This document shows, one piece after another, positions 6,323 through 15,926 of a stretch of DNA of 33,980 nt. The stretch is from Candidatus Omnitrophota bacterium (GTDB lineage: Bacteria > Omnitrophota > Gorgyraeia > Zapsychrales > Zapsychraceae): the NCBI GenBank assembly GCA_016212005.1, contig JACRHP010000058.1, forward strand, positions 1 through 33,980, read 5' to 3'. The position numbers were made by a program, and so were the translations under genes. Below the pieces are notes generated by a model. The model did no database searches, was not told the origin of the DNA, and saw nothing but the letters and a program-made list of their open reading frames with translations. Position 1 is the first letter of the stretch, and each line of letters opens with the position of its first letter.

Positions 6323-9019
6323 ATGAACACAAAATTTAATCCTAAAACGGTCCAAAAAAGTTTAAAGACCAAGCGCGGCTCTTACACGATTTTTTCTTTT
6401 AGAAAATTGGCGCGTCTTGGCATGGGAGTTCCTCACCGCCTGCCGTTGTCTATTAAAATCCTTCTGGAAAGCGCCCTGCGGCATTACGATGATTATCAGA
6501 TCACCTTTGAGGACATCCAGACGATCCTGGGGTGGTCGCCGATCCCTGGGCAAGCGAAGGAGATTGCCTTCAAACCCGGGCGGGTCATTTTACAGGATTT
6601 TACCGGTGTGCCCTGTGTCGTGGATCTGGCGGCCATGCGTTCGGCGATGAAACGCCTCAGTGGCGATATCCGTAAAATCAATCCCCAGGTGCCTTGCGAT
6701 TTGGTCATTGATCATTCGGTGCAAGTAGACGCCTTTGGCGCGAAGAGCGCATTTCAGAAAAATATAACCCTGGAATTCAAACGCAATAAGGAGCGTTATG
6801 AATTTCTCAAATGGGGTCAGAAGGCATTCAAGAATTTTCGGGTTGTCCCGCCGGCAACGGGGATCGTCCATCAGGTTAACCTTGAATATCTCGCGCAAGG
6901 GGTTTTGAAAACCAAGGTTGGCCGGACAACGGTGATTTACCCTGACAGCCTTGTGGGAACGGACAGCCATACGACGATGATCAATGGTTTGGGTATCGTG
7001 GGCTGGGGGGTAGGCGGCATTGAAGCGGAAGCGATCATGCTGGGGGAGCCTATTTACATGTTGATGCCCGAAGTTGTTGGTTTCAAGATGATCGGCCGGT
7101 TGCGGGAGGGGGTTACCGCCACTGACCTGGTTTTAACGGTAACCCAGATACTGCGCCAGAAGGGAGTGGTCGACAAGTTCGTTGAATTTTACGGTGAGGG
7201 GATCAAATCGTTGAGTCTGCCTGACCGGGCGACGGTTTCGAATATGGCGCCGGAATATGGGGCGACGATCGGGCTGTTCCCTGTCGATGAAGAGACGTTG
7301 CGTTATTATCGTCTGACCGGACGCTCCGCCGCCCAGGTTGATTTGATCGAGCGGTATATGAAAGAGCAGGAGATGTTTTATACTGGCGCTGACACTGATC
7401 CCGTTTTTTCAAGCACCATTGAGTTTGATTTGTCCAAAGTTGAGCCAAGCCTAGCCGGGCCCAAACGTCCGCAAGACCGGGTTTCCTTGCCGAATGTTTC
7501 ACGGGAATTCAAGCAGCTGCTGACAAAACCTGTCAAGGAAAAAGGCTTTGGGTTAAACCAGGAGGCGGCCGCCCGGACGGTTGCCGTCAATGATCATGCA
7601 AATATTAGGCATGGGTCGGTAGTTATTGCCGCTCTCACCAGTTGCACCAATACTTCCAATCCGTCCGTTTTGGTCGGAGCGGCACTTTTAGCGAAAAAGG
7701 CCGTTGAAAAAGGTCTCCATGTTCCCACTTATGTCAAAACGAGTTTTGCGCCCGGTTCGCAGGCCGTCGAAGAATATCTGAAGGCCGCGGGTCTTTTGAA
7801 ATATCTAGAGGCTTTAAAATTTCATATCGTCGGTTACGGATGTACGACCTGCATCGGCAACAGCGGGCCGCTGTCTGACGAAGTCACGAAGGCTATCCAG
7901 GAAGGCGACCTGGTGGCAGCGAGCGTATTAAGCGGGAACCGTAATTTTGAAGGGCGCGTGAATCCGTATGTCAAAGCCAACTATTTAGCCAGCCCACCGC
8001 TGGTGGTCGCTTACGCCCTGGCAGGGAGCGTTGAAATCGATTTAACCAAAGACCCTGTTGGCCGCGACCGCGAGGGACAACCGGTTTATTTGAAGGATCT
8101 TTGGCCCAAACAGGAGGAGATCAACGCGGTGGTCAGAAAATTTGTTGTTGTTGACGCTTTTCGAAAGCGGTATCGGAATATTGCCAAAGGCAACAAGGAC
8201 TGGAACGCTATTAAATCGGTGAAATCCCACTTATATACATGGCATGAAAAGAGTACTTACATCCAGGAGCCGCCGTTTTTTGTCAACATGTCTAAAAATA
8301 TAGGACCGATTCAAGGAATCCGCGGGGCACGCGTTCTGGTGATGGTGGGTGATTCCATCACCACTGACCATATCTCTCCGGCAGGGGCGTTTTCTTCGCA
8401 AAGTCCGGCGGGGCAATACCTGATTCGCCTTGGCGTGAAGCCCGCTGATTTCAACAGTTACGGTTCCCGCCGCGGCAACGACCGGGTGATGACGCGCGGG
8501 ACTTTTGCGAATATCCGGTTACGTAACCTTTTGGCGCCGGGAACGGAAGGTTCCTGGACGATCCATTTTCCATCGATGGAAAAAATGAGTATTTATGATG
8601 CCGCATTGAAATACAGGGAACAAAACACACCATTGATCGTTTTAGCCGGCAAAGAATACGGGACAGGTTCCAGCCGTGACTGGGCAGCCAAAGGGGCAGC
8701 GTTGCTTGGGGTACGGGCGGTCCTGGCGCAGAGTTTTGAACGGATCCACCGCAGCAACCTCGCCGGCATGGGCGTCTTGCCGCTGCAGTTTAAGGCGGGC
8801 GAGTCGGCGGATTCGATGGGGATCAAGGGAGATGAAACTTTTGATTTTCAGGGCGTCGATGATTCATTGCGGCCGCGTCAGGATATCCGTGTCATTGCCC
8901 GAGGTCTATCGGGCGCGTCCAAAGAGTTTGTAGTAACGGTGCGTTTGGATACTCCGGTTGAAATTGATTATTTCCGCAATGGCGGGATTTTGCAGACCGT
9001 TTTACGCAAGCTCTTATAA
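6323..9019 (+). CDS. acnA: Aconitate hydratase, AcnA/IRP type
   Basis: Interconverts citrate and isocitrate in the TCA cycle through a labile [4Fe-4S] cluster. The 898-residue length is standard for AcnA. Cluster cysteines are visible as C441 ([13 protein letters not shown]) and C507/C510 ([14 protein letters not shown]). Substrate-binding text includes [13 protein letters not shown] (212-224) and, in the C-terminal swivel domain, [16 protein letters not shown] and [15 protein letters not shown]. The start at 6323 is chosen because the promoter -10 element covers the upstream ATG at 6275. It appears to be a single-gene transcript, divergent from the ferredoxin cluster. Proteins of this family can also bind RNA when iron is low, but nothing here tests that. 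Confidence 0.97.
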   Translation: MNTKFNPKTVQKSLKTKRGSYTIFSFRKLARLGMGVPHRLPLSIKILLESALRHYDDYQITFEDIQTILGWSPIPGQAKEIAFKPGRVILQDFTGVPCVVDLAAMRSAMKRLSGDIRKINPQVPCDLVIDHSVQVDAFGAKSAFQKNITLEFKRNKERYEFLKWGQKAFKNFRVVPPATGIVHQVNLEYLAQGVLKTKVGRTTVIYPDSLVGTDSHTTMINGLGIVGWGVGGIEAEAIMLGEPIYMLMPEVVGFKMIGRLREGVTATDLVLTVTQILRQKGVVDKFVEFYGEGIKSLSLPDRATVSNMAPEYGATIGLFPVDEETLRYYRLTGRSAAQVDLIERYMKEQEMFYTGADTDPVFSSTIEFDLSKVEPSLAGPKRPQDRVSLPNVSREFKQLLTKPVKEKGFGLNQEAAARTVAVNDHANIRHGSVVIAALTSCTNTSNPSVLVGAALLAKKAVEKGLHVPTYVKTSFAPGSQAVEEYLKAAGLLKYLEALKFHIVGYGCTTCIGNSGPLSDEVTKAIQEGDLVAASVLSGNRNFEGRVNPYVKANYLASPPLVVAYALAGSVEIDLTKDPVGRDREGQPVYLKDLWPKQEEINAVVRKFVVVDAFRKRYRNIAKGNKDWNAIKSVKSHLYTWHEKSTYIQEPPFFVNMSKNIGPIQGIRGARVLVMVGDSITTDHISPAGAFSSQSPAGQYLIRLGVKPADFNSYGSRRGNDRVMTRGTFANIRLRNLLAPGTEGSWTIHFPSMEKMSIYDAALKYREQNTPLIVLAGKEYGTGSSRDWAAKGAALLGVRAVLAQSFERIHRSNLAGMGVLPLQFKAGESADSMGIKGDETFDFQGVDDSLRPRQDIRVIARGLSGASKEFVVTVRLDTPVEIDYFRNGGILQTVLRKLL

Positions 9020-9041
9020 ATAGAAGAATGGCACGAGATAC

Positions 9042-9069
9042 TGGACAATATAAAATATAGTGTTATGAT
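9042..9069 (+). promoter_or_regulatory. Possible sigma70-type promoter upstream of the DUF2934 gene
   Basis: TGGACA (9042-9047) and TATGAT (9064-9069) are spaced by 16 bases, 60 bases before the DUF2934 start. Both hexamers are one mismatch from consensus. No terminator for aconitase is visible before it. Confidence 0.45.
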
Positions 9070-9128
9070 AAAGGCAGTATAAAAAGGGGGGTATTACCCT
9101 GATAAAAATTTTTAAAAAAGGAGCCGCC

Positions 9129-9407
9129 ATGTTAAACAAAAAATCCCAACCCGCAAAATCCGAATCTCCTATCAGCTTGCGCAGGGGCATTTCGGCCAAA
9201 CGGTACATCCCCGAAACTTCTCCTGCGGGTTCACAGGGAATCTGGGGCCGTAAAGCCAAGCAGAATGTCGACGAAACGGAAATTCGTCAAAAGATTGAGA
9301 AGAAGGCCTATGAGCTTTTTGAAAAGAGAGGTTACGCGCACGGCAATGATTTTCAGGACTGGGTTGAAGCTGAGCAGATCGTTACCAAAGGACTCGCCGG
9401 AAAATAA
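9129..9407 (+). CDS. DUF2934 domain protein
   Basis: A 92-residue, charged, probably cytoplasmic protein. The C-terminal half (residues about 50-88) reads EIRQKIEKKAYELFEKRGYA, then HGNDFQDWVEAEQIV, the helical DUF2934 pattern (I..RAYELY..RG...G.D..DW..AE). The first 45 residues are Ser/Pro/Lys-rich and likely flexible. The biochemical role of DUF2934 is unknown. The start is supported by AAAGGAG immediately upstream. The next gene follows after 118 bases, in which I see nothing but a purine-rich ribosome site at the end. Confidence 0.85.
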   Translation: MLNKKSQPAKSESPISLRRGISAKRYIPETSPAGSQGIWGRKAKQNVDETEIRQKIEKKAYELFEKRGYAHGNDFQDWVEAEQIVTKGLAGK

Positions 9408-9525
9408 TTTCTTAGCCTTTTTAAAGACCTGTATCTCGTCACAGATTTTTTCAATGTCGGTAAGAGTGAATCAGTCTGTCCAGAGTTTGGTTTTGGAATT
9501 CTTGTAATTGTACAGGAGGGGAAAT

Positions 9526-10494
9526 ATGTTGTATCGTGGATTAAAAAAGTTTTTTTATGGGGTCGCTGTCATTTCTTTTTTGGGATTTTTTCCCCAGGCG
9601 GGAAGCGCATGGGATAAAGCTGCCCGGCAAGAACGCCATCAGCAGCAAATAGATGAATTGCAAAAAGAATTTCAATGGTGGCCTACCGACGCCAAGCCAG
9701 CCCCTGTTAAAGATGAGGATCGTGGCGGTTATTGGTGGATGCCTACGGAACCTGGACAAATGAGGCCGTGGGGTAACCGGGGCTATCTTTATGTCTATAA
9801 AATTATCTACGATTACAAGGCTCAAGATGATGAGCCGCCATCTCCAGGGGCGAAACCCTCGCTTTTGATCAAGAAGATCATCCGTAACGTCAAAATTTAT
9901 TTTGATTATAACAAGGCGGAATTGCGTGACGATCATTTGCCACTCCTTGATAATGCCGTCAAAGCGCTTGAACGTAATCTTGAAGCTAATATTCTGATTA
10001 CGGGAAATTGCGATGCGAGAGGGTCGTCAGAATATAATTTGAAGCTTGGCAAGAAAAGGGGAGAAGTGGTTGAGCAGTATATGCTGGATCACGGTATTTC
10101 GCAGGATCGTGTCAAAATTATAAGCCGTGGCAAACTGGATGCGGTTGCTCCTATCAGCGATTTAGTGGGTATGCAAAAGGACCGTAACGCGCAGTTTATG
10201 GTGGCTGAAGTTGAAGAAATTTTGATTCCAGGTTCCGAGGCGGCCCAGTATCCTCAGGCCCAGCAAACGGGTGAGGGGAATCTGATGGTCGAGGACCAGG
10301 AAAATGTTGAAACTGCGGTCAAGGTTTCTACCCACGAGTATGTTGTTCAGAAAAATGATTCGTTGTCAAAGATCGCGCAACAAGAGATGGGTGCCGGCCA
10401 CCGCTGGAAATATCTTTATGAGTTGAACAAAGACCGCATCAAGGACCCGAATAAACTGCGCGAAGGCCAGACGATCCTGATTCCTGTTGAATGA
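9526..10494 (+). CDS. Exported OmpA-family protein with C-terminal LysM domain
   Basis: A 322-residue periplasmic or outer-membrane-associated protein that probably holds peptidoglycan at two points. Residues 1-28 form a signal peptide (cleavage likely after GSA). Residues 121-228 are an OmpA C-terminal domain: KIYFDYNKAEL, then CDARGSSEYNLKLGKKRGE with the Asp and Arg that bind diaminopimelate in this family. Residues 270-321 are a LysM domain (EYVVQKNDSLSKIAQQ ... LREGQTILIP). Between signal and OmpA lies a tryptophan-rich segment with two related pieces, WWPTDAKP and WWMPTEPG. It lacks a lipobox, so unlike Pal it is not lipid-anchored. The start at 9526 is set by AGGAGGGG; the TTG at 9508 is upstream of that site. 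Confidence 0.88.
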   Translation: MLYRGLKKFFYGVAVISFLGFFPQAGSAWDKAARQERHQQQIDELQKEFQWWPTDAKPAPVKDEDRGGYWWMPTEPGQMRPWGNRGYLYVYKIIYDYKAQDDEPPSPGAKPSLLIKKIIRNVKIYFDYNKAELRDDHLPLLDNAVKALERNLEANILITGNCDARGSSEYNLKLGKKRGEVVEQYMLDHGISQDRVKIISRGKLDAVAPISDLVGMQKDRNAQFMVAEVEEILIPGSEAAQYPQAQQTGEGNLMVEDQENVETAVKVSTHEYVVQKNDSLSKIAQQEMGAGHRWKYLYELNKDRIKDPNKLREGQTILIPVE

Positions 10495-10642
10495 AGGTTG
10501 GGTGCATACGTATCCATGTCTCGGTGCTGGCTAAGTTTTTGCCTCTGGATTTTGAATATCCCCCCTTATCCTCTTTTAAGCAAGCCAATTCATTTAAAAA
10601 CAAGACTATTATTTAAAGTTATTTACGAGAGAAACTAATGTC

Positions 10643-11974
10643 ATGATTGGAGACCAGAGTTTTAGCGGATTTACTCAATATTTGAGCAATTATTTTGAGA
10701 TATTCCTGGGGATATCTGCTGCTTTTGTGGTTTTTGGCATATTGATCCAGGTATTACTGAAAATAAGAGAAATCAATTTTCAGAATATTTTTCAGAGGGT
10801 ATTACGTCGTATTTTGGTTCTTACCGTTGTCGCTGGACAGGCATTGTTACTGGCAATCGCGGCGTATCTTTTTTGGATAAATTATAAACAGCCTGCGCCA
10901 GCCCTTGAATTCCCCGGGGATGTGCTTGCGGACACTTCGTGGGTCAGGGATGATTTAAGGATTTATTTCATTGATGGCAATTCCCTGAAGGCCGTCAGTG
11001 TCAATGGACAAAACAGACATGAGGTCCTGTCTTTGACTGATCCCGTCAAGGAATATCATTTTTCTCCTGATGGAAAGTTTTTGTTGGTGGCCAGCGTCAA
11101 AGAAATTTATCTTGTGGAGTTGAATCCTTTACAAAAGCAGCTCATTGATTCCTGGGCGCCAGGTGAAGTTTCACAGGAATGGAACGGGGCTGTCAGCGGT
11201 ATCCGTTGGGCGCCGGACAGCCGTCATTTTTGTTATGAGATTGCGCGTTGGTCCTCATTCTCGTCACAAAACCATTTATATGTGTATGATGTGGCTAATA
11301 AGAAACGACAGGCCGTGGAAAGTCCTGCCCGGCGTATTTCGTCTTTGTATTGGGATCATGCTGGTGAAAATCTTTATTATTTGCAGAAAGCGGCAAAAGA
11401 TACTTCGGTCCATGCGTATTCATTCGACGTCAACGTGTTCCGTATTTCTTTGAGTTCGTTACATCCGGAATTCGTGACCAGGATCCCCTACAACCAATCG
11501 GGCATTCCTATGGCGAATTTAAGAGTGCGCGGCATAAACCTTTTTATGGATGCAGATGCCCTGTCATTCGTTCAGGGTGTTGATCGTGATGTTTTTGTTT
11601 CTGAGAAGGGGCAACATCTGGGCATTGATGAAGACGACCATCTTTTTTATGTGTCGAAAAAATGGTTTCGTCATCGTCTTTTCCGGATCCCCCGCGAACC
11701 GCAGGTGGAGGATATCCCGCGCCACGCATATCGTGGCGGAGAGTTGATAATTACCCAAATTCGCTGGATTCCCGGCGGGCGGTATGCTATTATGCTGCAT
11801 CGATATTTTGGGATACTGGTCGTTGAGCCCGCAACATCCCGAACAGGTCTGCTTATTGCAGCGAGAGGAAATACCTTCGGCTGGTATGAGCGTCTTGACT
11901 TGCGACCTAAAAATTTTGTAATCCAATTGCATAACGTTAATGAAGAAAATTCCGCGGCAAGTTCTGGGAAATAG
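10643..11974 (+). CDS. Membrane-anchored TolB/WD40-like beta-propeller protein
   Basis: A 443-residue protein with two N-terminal membrane helices (about 16-40 and 53-80) and a large domain of repeated beta-strand units typical of TolB-like or WD40-like propellers. Examples are REYHFSPDGKFLLV-type strands (VKEYHFSPDGKFLLVAS), GIRWAPDSRHFCYEI, and SSLYWDHAGENLYYL. The propeller probably faces the periplasm. ATG 10643 lies in weak ribosome-site context (GAGAG). It sits between the OmpA-LysM gene and the SPOR gene, recalling the Tol-Pal logic of a propeller near a peptidoglycan-binding protein, but no TolA, TolQ or TolR is seen. Of the 148 bases before it, I see no clear terminator or promoter. 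Confidence 0.7.
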   Translation: MIGDQSFSGFTQYLSNYFEIFLGISAAFVVFGILIQVLLKIREINFQNIFQRVLRRILVLTVVAGQALLLAIAAYLFWINYKQPAPALEFPGDVLADTSWVRDDLRIYFIDGNSLKAVSVNGQNRHEVLSLTDPVKEYHFSPDGKFLLVASVKEIYLVELNPLQKQLIDSWAPGEVSQEWNGAVSGIRWAPDSRHFCYEIARWSSFSSQNHLYVYDVANKKRQAVESPARRISSLYWDHAGENLYYLQKAAKDTSVHAYSFDVNVFRISLSSLHPEFVTRIPYNQSGIPMANLRVRGINLFMDADALSFVQGVDRDVFVSEKGQHLGIDEDDHLFYVSKKWFRHRLFRIPREPQVEDIPRHAYRGGELIITQIRWIPGGRYAIMLHRYFGILVVEPATSRTGLLIAARGNTFGWYERLDLRPKNFVIQLHNVNEENSAASSGK

Positions 11975-11983
11975 GAGGAAATG

Positions 11984-12610
11984 ATGAAAAGGGCGTGGTT
12001 GGTCTGGGGTTTGGTTGGAGCGGTCGTGGTAACGGTTTTGATCGCATTTAATTATGAACGAGGCAAGGAAGCCGTTCCGCTGACGGAAGTATTCCCGGGA
12101 AAGGATGTCATGAACAACGCGGTGGAGTATGAATTTTTTGATTCGGATGAAACGGCTTCAGTCCCGGTGAAAACTACCGGCGTTGCCGCAGGGAGCCAGA
12201 GTCCAGCTCCCTCGGTTATTGCAGTGTCAAAGAAAAGGCCTGCCGCGCCAACGGCTCCTAAACCTGTGGTTGCCAGAGCTCCTGTGGCCGTTTCAACGTC
12301 TCCCGCGGTCGCTACCACTGTCAGCGTGCCGACATCCAAAATTTCTGTCGCACCATCGACCGGTACGGGAAAAGCGTATACCATCCAGGTCGCCGCGTTT
12401 AAAGACCAATCGGGAGCCAATAAGGCGGTTGAGCTGGCTCGGCAAAAAGGATATACCGCTTTTGTTGACCAGCACAACAAAAGCGATGGTAGCGTCTGGT
12501 ATCAAATCTGCATCGGGCGATTTGACGGCCAGCAGGCCGCCAAAGAACTTTTGATCAAAGTCAAGCAAGATTATAAAGACGGATATATTAAAGTTTTGAC
12601 CAGTCATTAA
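11984..12610 (+). CDS. SPOR-domain membrane protein
   Basis: A bitopic envelope protein of 208 residues. A membrane helix (about 4-22) is followed by a long Pro/Ala/Val/Thr-rich linker (about 60-130). The C-terminal SPOR domain (about 131-205) includes YTIQVAAFKDQSGANKAVEL and VWYQICIGRFDGQQAAKELL. SPOR domains bind glycan strands stripped of stem peptides, usually at division sites. AGGAGGAA is only two bases from ATG 11981 and five from ATG 11984, so I prefer the second. It follows the propeller gene by 9 bases and is likely co-transcribed. Confidence 0.85.
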   Translation: MKRAWLVWGLVGAVVVTVLIAFNYERGKEAVPLTEVFPGKDVMNNAVEYEFFDSDETASVPVKTTGVAAGSQSPAPSVIAVSKKRPAAPTAPKPVVARAPVAVSTSPAVATTVSVPTSKISVAPSTGTGKAYTIQVAAFKDQSGANKAVELARQKGYTAFVDQHNKSDGSVWYQICIGRFDGQQAAKELLIKVKQDYKDGYIKVLTSH

Positions 12611-12657
12611 TGTGAGCTATGATAACAATCGGTTTTGGTAAGAAAAGGAAGAAGGTC

Positions 12658-12951
12658 ATGCGCAAATACTCAATGTTTCTTATGTCGGTTTTGATAGTGG
12701 CCGGTTGCACAACCACCCAGAAAGCGGCAACTACCGGTGGTCTGACTGGTGCCACCCTGGGTGGGGTGGTTGGACATCAGAGCGGTCATGGTGTAGCTGG
12801 TGCCGCTATTGGCGGGGGGGCCGGGACGGTAGGCGGCATGGTGGTCGGTGAGCATATGGAAAAAAAGTTTTGTCCTGTTTGCGGCAGGGTTTATACGGAA
12901 GATGTAAAATTTTGCCCTGTGGACGGTACGGAGCTGAAATATCGTCAATAG
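12658..12951 (+). CDS. Glycine-zipper lipoprotein with C-terminal zinc ribbon
   Basis: A 97-residue protein. The N-terminus (MRKYSMFLMSVLIVAGC) is a lipoprotein signal with lipobox VAGC, followed by TTTQ, so lipidation is expected. A glycine-zipper segment follows (TGGLTGATLGGVVGHQSG then GVAGAAIGGGAGTVGGMVVG), as in small outer-membrane lipoproteins that insert or oligomerise. The end carries two paired-Cys knuckles, CPVCG and a later single-Cys CPVDG, the pattern of cytoplasmic zinc-ribbon tails. Such a tail on an exported lipoprotein is odd. The start at 12658 is set by AGGAAGAAGG; the frame is open back to 12619. Confidence 0.8.
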   Translation: MRKYSMFLMSVLIVAGCTTTQKAATTGGLTGATLGGVVGHQSGHGVAGAAIGGGAGTVGGMVVGEHMEKKFCPVCGRVYTEDVKFCPVDGTELKYRQ

Positions 12952-12980
12952 CTGGTTAATCGGGAAGGGAGATTGGCGTT

Positions 12981-13190
12981 TTGACCCAAGCCAAGTGGCG
13001 CGTTATTTTGCGCTGGACGCACATTGTTCTGGGGGTGACTTTAATGTGCTATATTTATTCACCGTTTAGCGCAAACCCGCACTTCCAGATATTTGTAAAA
13101 TTTATTGTTGTGCCGGTTATTGCTGTCACGGGAGTTTGGATCTGGAAATTCACGTTATTTAACAAAATCTTAAAGATTAAGTCAGAGTGA
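12981..13190 (+). CDS. Small two-helix membrane protein
   Basis: A 69-residue product with a basic start (TQAKWRVILRWTH) and two hydrophobic helices (about 13-28 and 36-58), ending [11 protein letters not shown]. It starts at TTG 12981 with GGGAAGGGA ten bases upstream. The stop overlaps the GTG start of the response-regulator gene (GTGA), so the two are probably translated together. The family is not recognised; a membrane partner for the receiver protein is conceivable from position only. Confidence 0.6.
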   Translation: MTQAKWRVILRWTHIVLGVTLMCYIYSPFSANPHFQIFVKFIVVPVIAVTGVWIWKFTLFNKILKIKSE

Positions 13191-13564
13191 AAATTTTAAT
13201 AGTTGACGATTCTAACACAGATCGCACCATACTTACGCGGGTTTTGCAAAAAGCTTTTAGCGAAATTGAAGTGATACCAGCGGAGGATGGAAGGGTAGGA
13301 CTTGATATTCTAAACAAACAATCACAGGAAATTGGACTTATCCTGCTGGACTGGGAAATGCCCAAGGTGGATGGGCTGGAATTTATGCGGTTGATCCGCA
13401 AGCAGCCGGCGTTGGCATCAATTCCTGTTATTATGGTTAGTTCCGCGTGGGCCGAAGAACAGCGGGAAATTGTGTGGTTGATTAATCCCAATCTGGCCGG
13501 TTATTTTATCAAGCCTGTCCAGCCGGAAGCCTTGATCGAAAAAGTAAAAACGTATATAAAATAA
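13187..13564 (+). CDS. Single-domain response regulator (CheY-like receiver)
   Basis: A 125-residue stand-alone receiver domain. Acidic pair D7/D8 (VDDSNTD), phospho-acceptor D55 (LILLDWEMP), the conserved Ser in IMVSSAWA and the Lys of FIKPVQP are all present, so it should be phosphorylatable. There is no output domain. No histidine kinase is seen in the window. It starts at GTG 13187, overlapping the previous stop. It may signal to a distant kinase or bind a partner protein; its link to the envelope cluster or to the following PEP carboxykinase gene is only positional. Confidence 0.9.
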   Translation: MKILIVDDSNTDRTILTRVLQKAFSEIEVIPAEDGRVGLDILNKQSQEIGLILLDWEMPKVDGLEFMRLIRKQPALASIPVIMVSSAWAEEQREIVWLINPNLAGYFIKPVQPEALIEKVKTYIK

Positions 13565-13614
13565 ATGCAGTCAATTATGACCCCTTTGGGATGTATGAGG
13601 AAGCGAGAAGGTAT

Positions 13615-15261
13615 ATGAAAACGCAGAATACAGGTCTTGATGTTATTCAAGCGCAGCTGGCCTCGCTTGGCATTAAAGATTGTGGGGAGATTTACTATAA
13701 TCTTACTTACGATGAACTTTTTACTCATGAAACGGCTCCGGACTTAAAAGGGTATGAGCGGGGCATTGTAACACCGTTGGGAGCGGTGGCTGTCGATACG
13801 GGGAATTTTACCGGCCGTTCGCCGAAAGATAAATATATCGTTGAAGATGAAACCACCAGGGATAATGTTTGGTGGGCCACGGGGGGAGCCGGGAGCTCTG
13901 ACAACAAACGGCTTTCACCGGAAGCCTGGCGACATGTCAAGGGAATCGCCGTGCGCCAATTAAGCGGCAAAAAGGTTTATGTCGTGGACGGTTTTTGTGG
14001 TACCAATCCCCAGTCGCGGTTGAACATCCGTCTTGTCACGGAAATCGCGTGGATGGCGCATTTTTTTAAAAACATGTTCATCCGCCCCGCGGAAGAAGAA
14101 TTACGCAATTTCAAACCTGATTGGACTATCCTGAACGCCTGTAAGGCCACCAATCCGGAGTACCAGAAATTTAAGATGCGTTCGGAAGTGTTTGTCGCTT
14201 TTAACATAAAAGAACGCATGGTCGCCATCGGGGGGACATGGTATGGCGGTGAAATTAAAAAAGGTATTTTCTCCGTGATGAATTATGTTTTGCCCTTGAA
14301 AGGGATTGGGTCGTTCCATTGTTCCGCGAATATGGGCAAAGCTGGGGATACCGCGCTTTTTTTCGGTCTTTCAGGGACGGGGAAAACCACGCTTTCGGTA
14401 GATCCCAAACGTCTTTTGATCGGCGACGACGAACATGGCTGGGATGAGGATGGCATTTTTAATTTTGAAGGCGGCTGTTATGCCAAGTGTATTAATCTGA
14501 CCAGAGAAAGGGAACCGGATATTTACAACGCGATTAAGCGTGATGCTTTGCTGGAAAATCTGGATGTCGCGCAGGACGGTAAGGTGGATTTTGCTTCAAA
14601 GAAAAAAACTGAAAATACCAGGGTTTCCTATCCGATCACCCATATCCCCAACATTGTCAAACCAGTTTCTAAAGGGGGGCATTCTAGGCGGATTATTTTT
14701 TTGGCTTGTGACGCTTACGGAATTTTGCCGCCGGTTGCCAAACTTACCCCAGAGCAGGCGATGTACCATTACTTAAGCGGGTATACGGCCAAAGTGGCGG
14801 GAACGGAGCTGGGCGTCACGGAACCTCAGGCGACGTTTTCTTCCTGTTTTGGTAAAGCCTTCTTGATGCTGCATCCGACCAGATATGCCCGGATATTGGG
14901 AGAAAAAATCAAGCAATACGGCTCTTCCATTTATCTGATCAATACCGGCTGGGTAGGAGGGAAATACGGGGTCGGATCGCGCATCCCATTGATCGACAAC
15001 CGTCACATTGTTGACGCTATTTTTGATGGCAGCCTTGACAAGGCTCCATTCACGGTTTTGCCGGTTTTTAACCTTCGGATTCCTGACAGAGTGCAGGGTG
15101 TTGACACGAATATCCTGAACCCGCGGAATTTGTGGCAGAACAAGGAGGAATACGATCAGACGGCCCGCCGTCTGGCCTCGATGTTCATTGAGAATTTCAA
15201 AAAGTTTGAAGATACGCCGCAAGGGAGGGCACTGGTCGCGGCCGGGCCGCAATTATCGTAG
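13615..15261 (+). CDS. pckA: Phosphoenolpyruvate carboxykinase (ATP)
   Basis: Converts oxaloacetate and ATP to phosphoenolpyruvate, CO2 and ADP, the first committed step of gluconeogenesis from TCA intermediates. The 548-residue product shows [10 protein letters not shown] near residue 67, the P-loop [11 protein letters not shown] (251-261), the second nucleotide/metal motif [20 protein letters not shown], and [13 protein letters not shown] near the active site. All fit the ATP-dependent class. ATG 13615 has an AGAAGG immediately upstream; ATG 13591 is also in frame but has no ribosome site. It is about 50 bases after the response regulator. It pairs metabolically with the aconitase and oxidase genes upstream. 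Confidence 0.96.
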   Translation: MKTQNTGLDVIQAQLASLGIKDCGEIYYNLTYDELFTHETAPDLKGYERGIVTPLGAVAVDTGNFTGRSPKDKYIVEDETTRDNVWWATGGAGSSDNKRLSPEAWRHVKGIAVRQLSGKKVYVVDGFCGTNPQSRLNIRLVTEIAWMAHFFKNMFIRPAEEELRNFKPDWTILNACKATNPEYQKFKMRSEVFVAFNIKERMVAIGGTWYGGEIKKGIFSVMNYVLPLKGIGSFHCSANMGKAGDTALFFGLSGTGKTTLSVDPKRLLIGDDEHGWDEDGIFNFEGGCYAKCINLTREREPDIYNAIKRDALLENLDVAQDGKVDFASKKKTENTRVSYPITHIPNIVKPVSKGGHSRRIIFLACDAYGILPPVAKLTPEQAMYHYLSGYTAKVAGTELGVTEPQATFSSCFGKAFLMLHPTRYARILGEKIKQYGSSIYLINTGWVGGKYGVGSRIPLIDNRHIVDAIFDGSLDKAPFTVLPVFNLRIPDRVQGVDTNILNPRNLWQNKEEYDQTARRLASMFIENFKKFEDTPQGRALVAAGPQLS

Positions 15262-15299
15262 AATAAAACCTGACGTCGTCTATTGGGAGCAGTGTATTT

Positions 15300-15926
15300 A
15301 TGCGGAAATCTTCTAAGTTGAATTTAACGCTGGGTATTATTGTTTTTGGTGTTTTGGTCATTGCGGGGGTAAAATATCTTGGGAAAGTTCTTATGCCGTC
15401 GCATGTGGCATCCGCGGCTATGCGGGTTAAAGGGAGTCCTGATGCGCCCATCCGGGTCACTGAATTCATCGATTTGGAATGTCCGGCATGCGCCCAGGGC
15501 GCTAAATATCTGGCACAATTTATGGCCGACCATCCTGGTTCGGTCCGTTTGGAATTGAAGTATTTCCCTTTGAAGATGCACCGTCACGGACTGGAGGTGG
15601 CCCGTTACGCCGAATGTGCCGCGCGGCAGGGCAAATTCTGGCCGTTTCACGATCTTTTGCTGGAACGTCAGGCTAACTGGAGCCGCTTGATGGATACCGC
15701 ACCCGCTTTTGCCTTGATCTCCGGTGAAGTGGGGCTTGACCCGCAACGTCTGAAGGCCTGCCTGAAAGACGCTTCCGTAGACGCGTTTATAACGCAGAAC
15801 CGACTGGAGGGAGAAAATCGTGGGGTCAAAAGCACGCCGACATATTATGTCAACGGCAAGATGGTCGTCGGTATAAATTCGCTGCAGTCGGAATTGACGC
15901 AATTGCTCAATGCCTCTCAAAAGTAA
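15300..15926 (+). CDS. DsbA-like thiol oxidoreductase (thioredoxin_4 type), membrane-anchored
   Basis: A 208-residue exported thioredoxin-fold protein. One N-terminal hydrophobic helix (about 9-27) is an anchor or signal, and the thioredoxin domain starts near residue 44 (GSPDAPIRVTEFIDLECPAC). The redox pair is C61/C64 (CPAC) and the cis-Pro loop is STPTYYVNG. A helical insert lies between. Members act as disulfide oxidants, reductants or isomerases in the periplasm. The start at 15300 has GGGAG ten bases upstream. The MauE-like gene starts 17 bases before this stop, so the two are tightly coupled. It heads the long redox operon. Confidence 0.9.
   Translation: MRKSSKLNLTLGIIVFGVLVIAGVKYLGKVLMPSHVASAAMRVKGSPDAPIRVTEFIDLECPACAQGAKYLAQFMADHPGSVRLELKYFPLKMHRHGLEVARYAECAARQGKFWPFHDLLLERQANWSRLMDTAPAFALISGEVGLDPQRLKACLKDASVDAFITQNRLEGENRGVKSTPTYYVNGKMVVGINSLQSELTQLLNASQK

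Noticed and set aside
9031-9046. TGGCAC as a possible sigma54 promoter start
   Set aside because: The matching TTGC element at the right spacing is absent.
12619-12657. Longer start for the glycine-zipper lipoprotein
   Set aside because: It would bury the lipoprotein signal 13 residues inside the protein, whereas AGGAAGAAGG points to ATG 12658.
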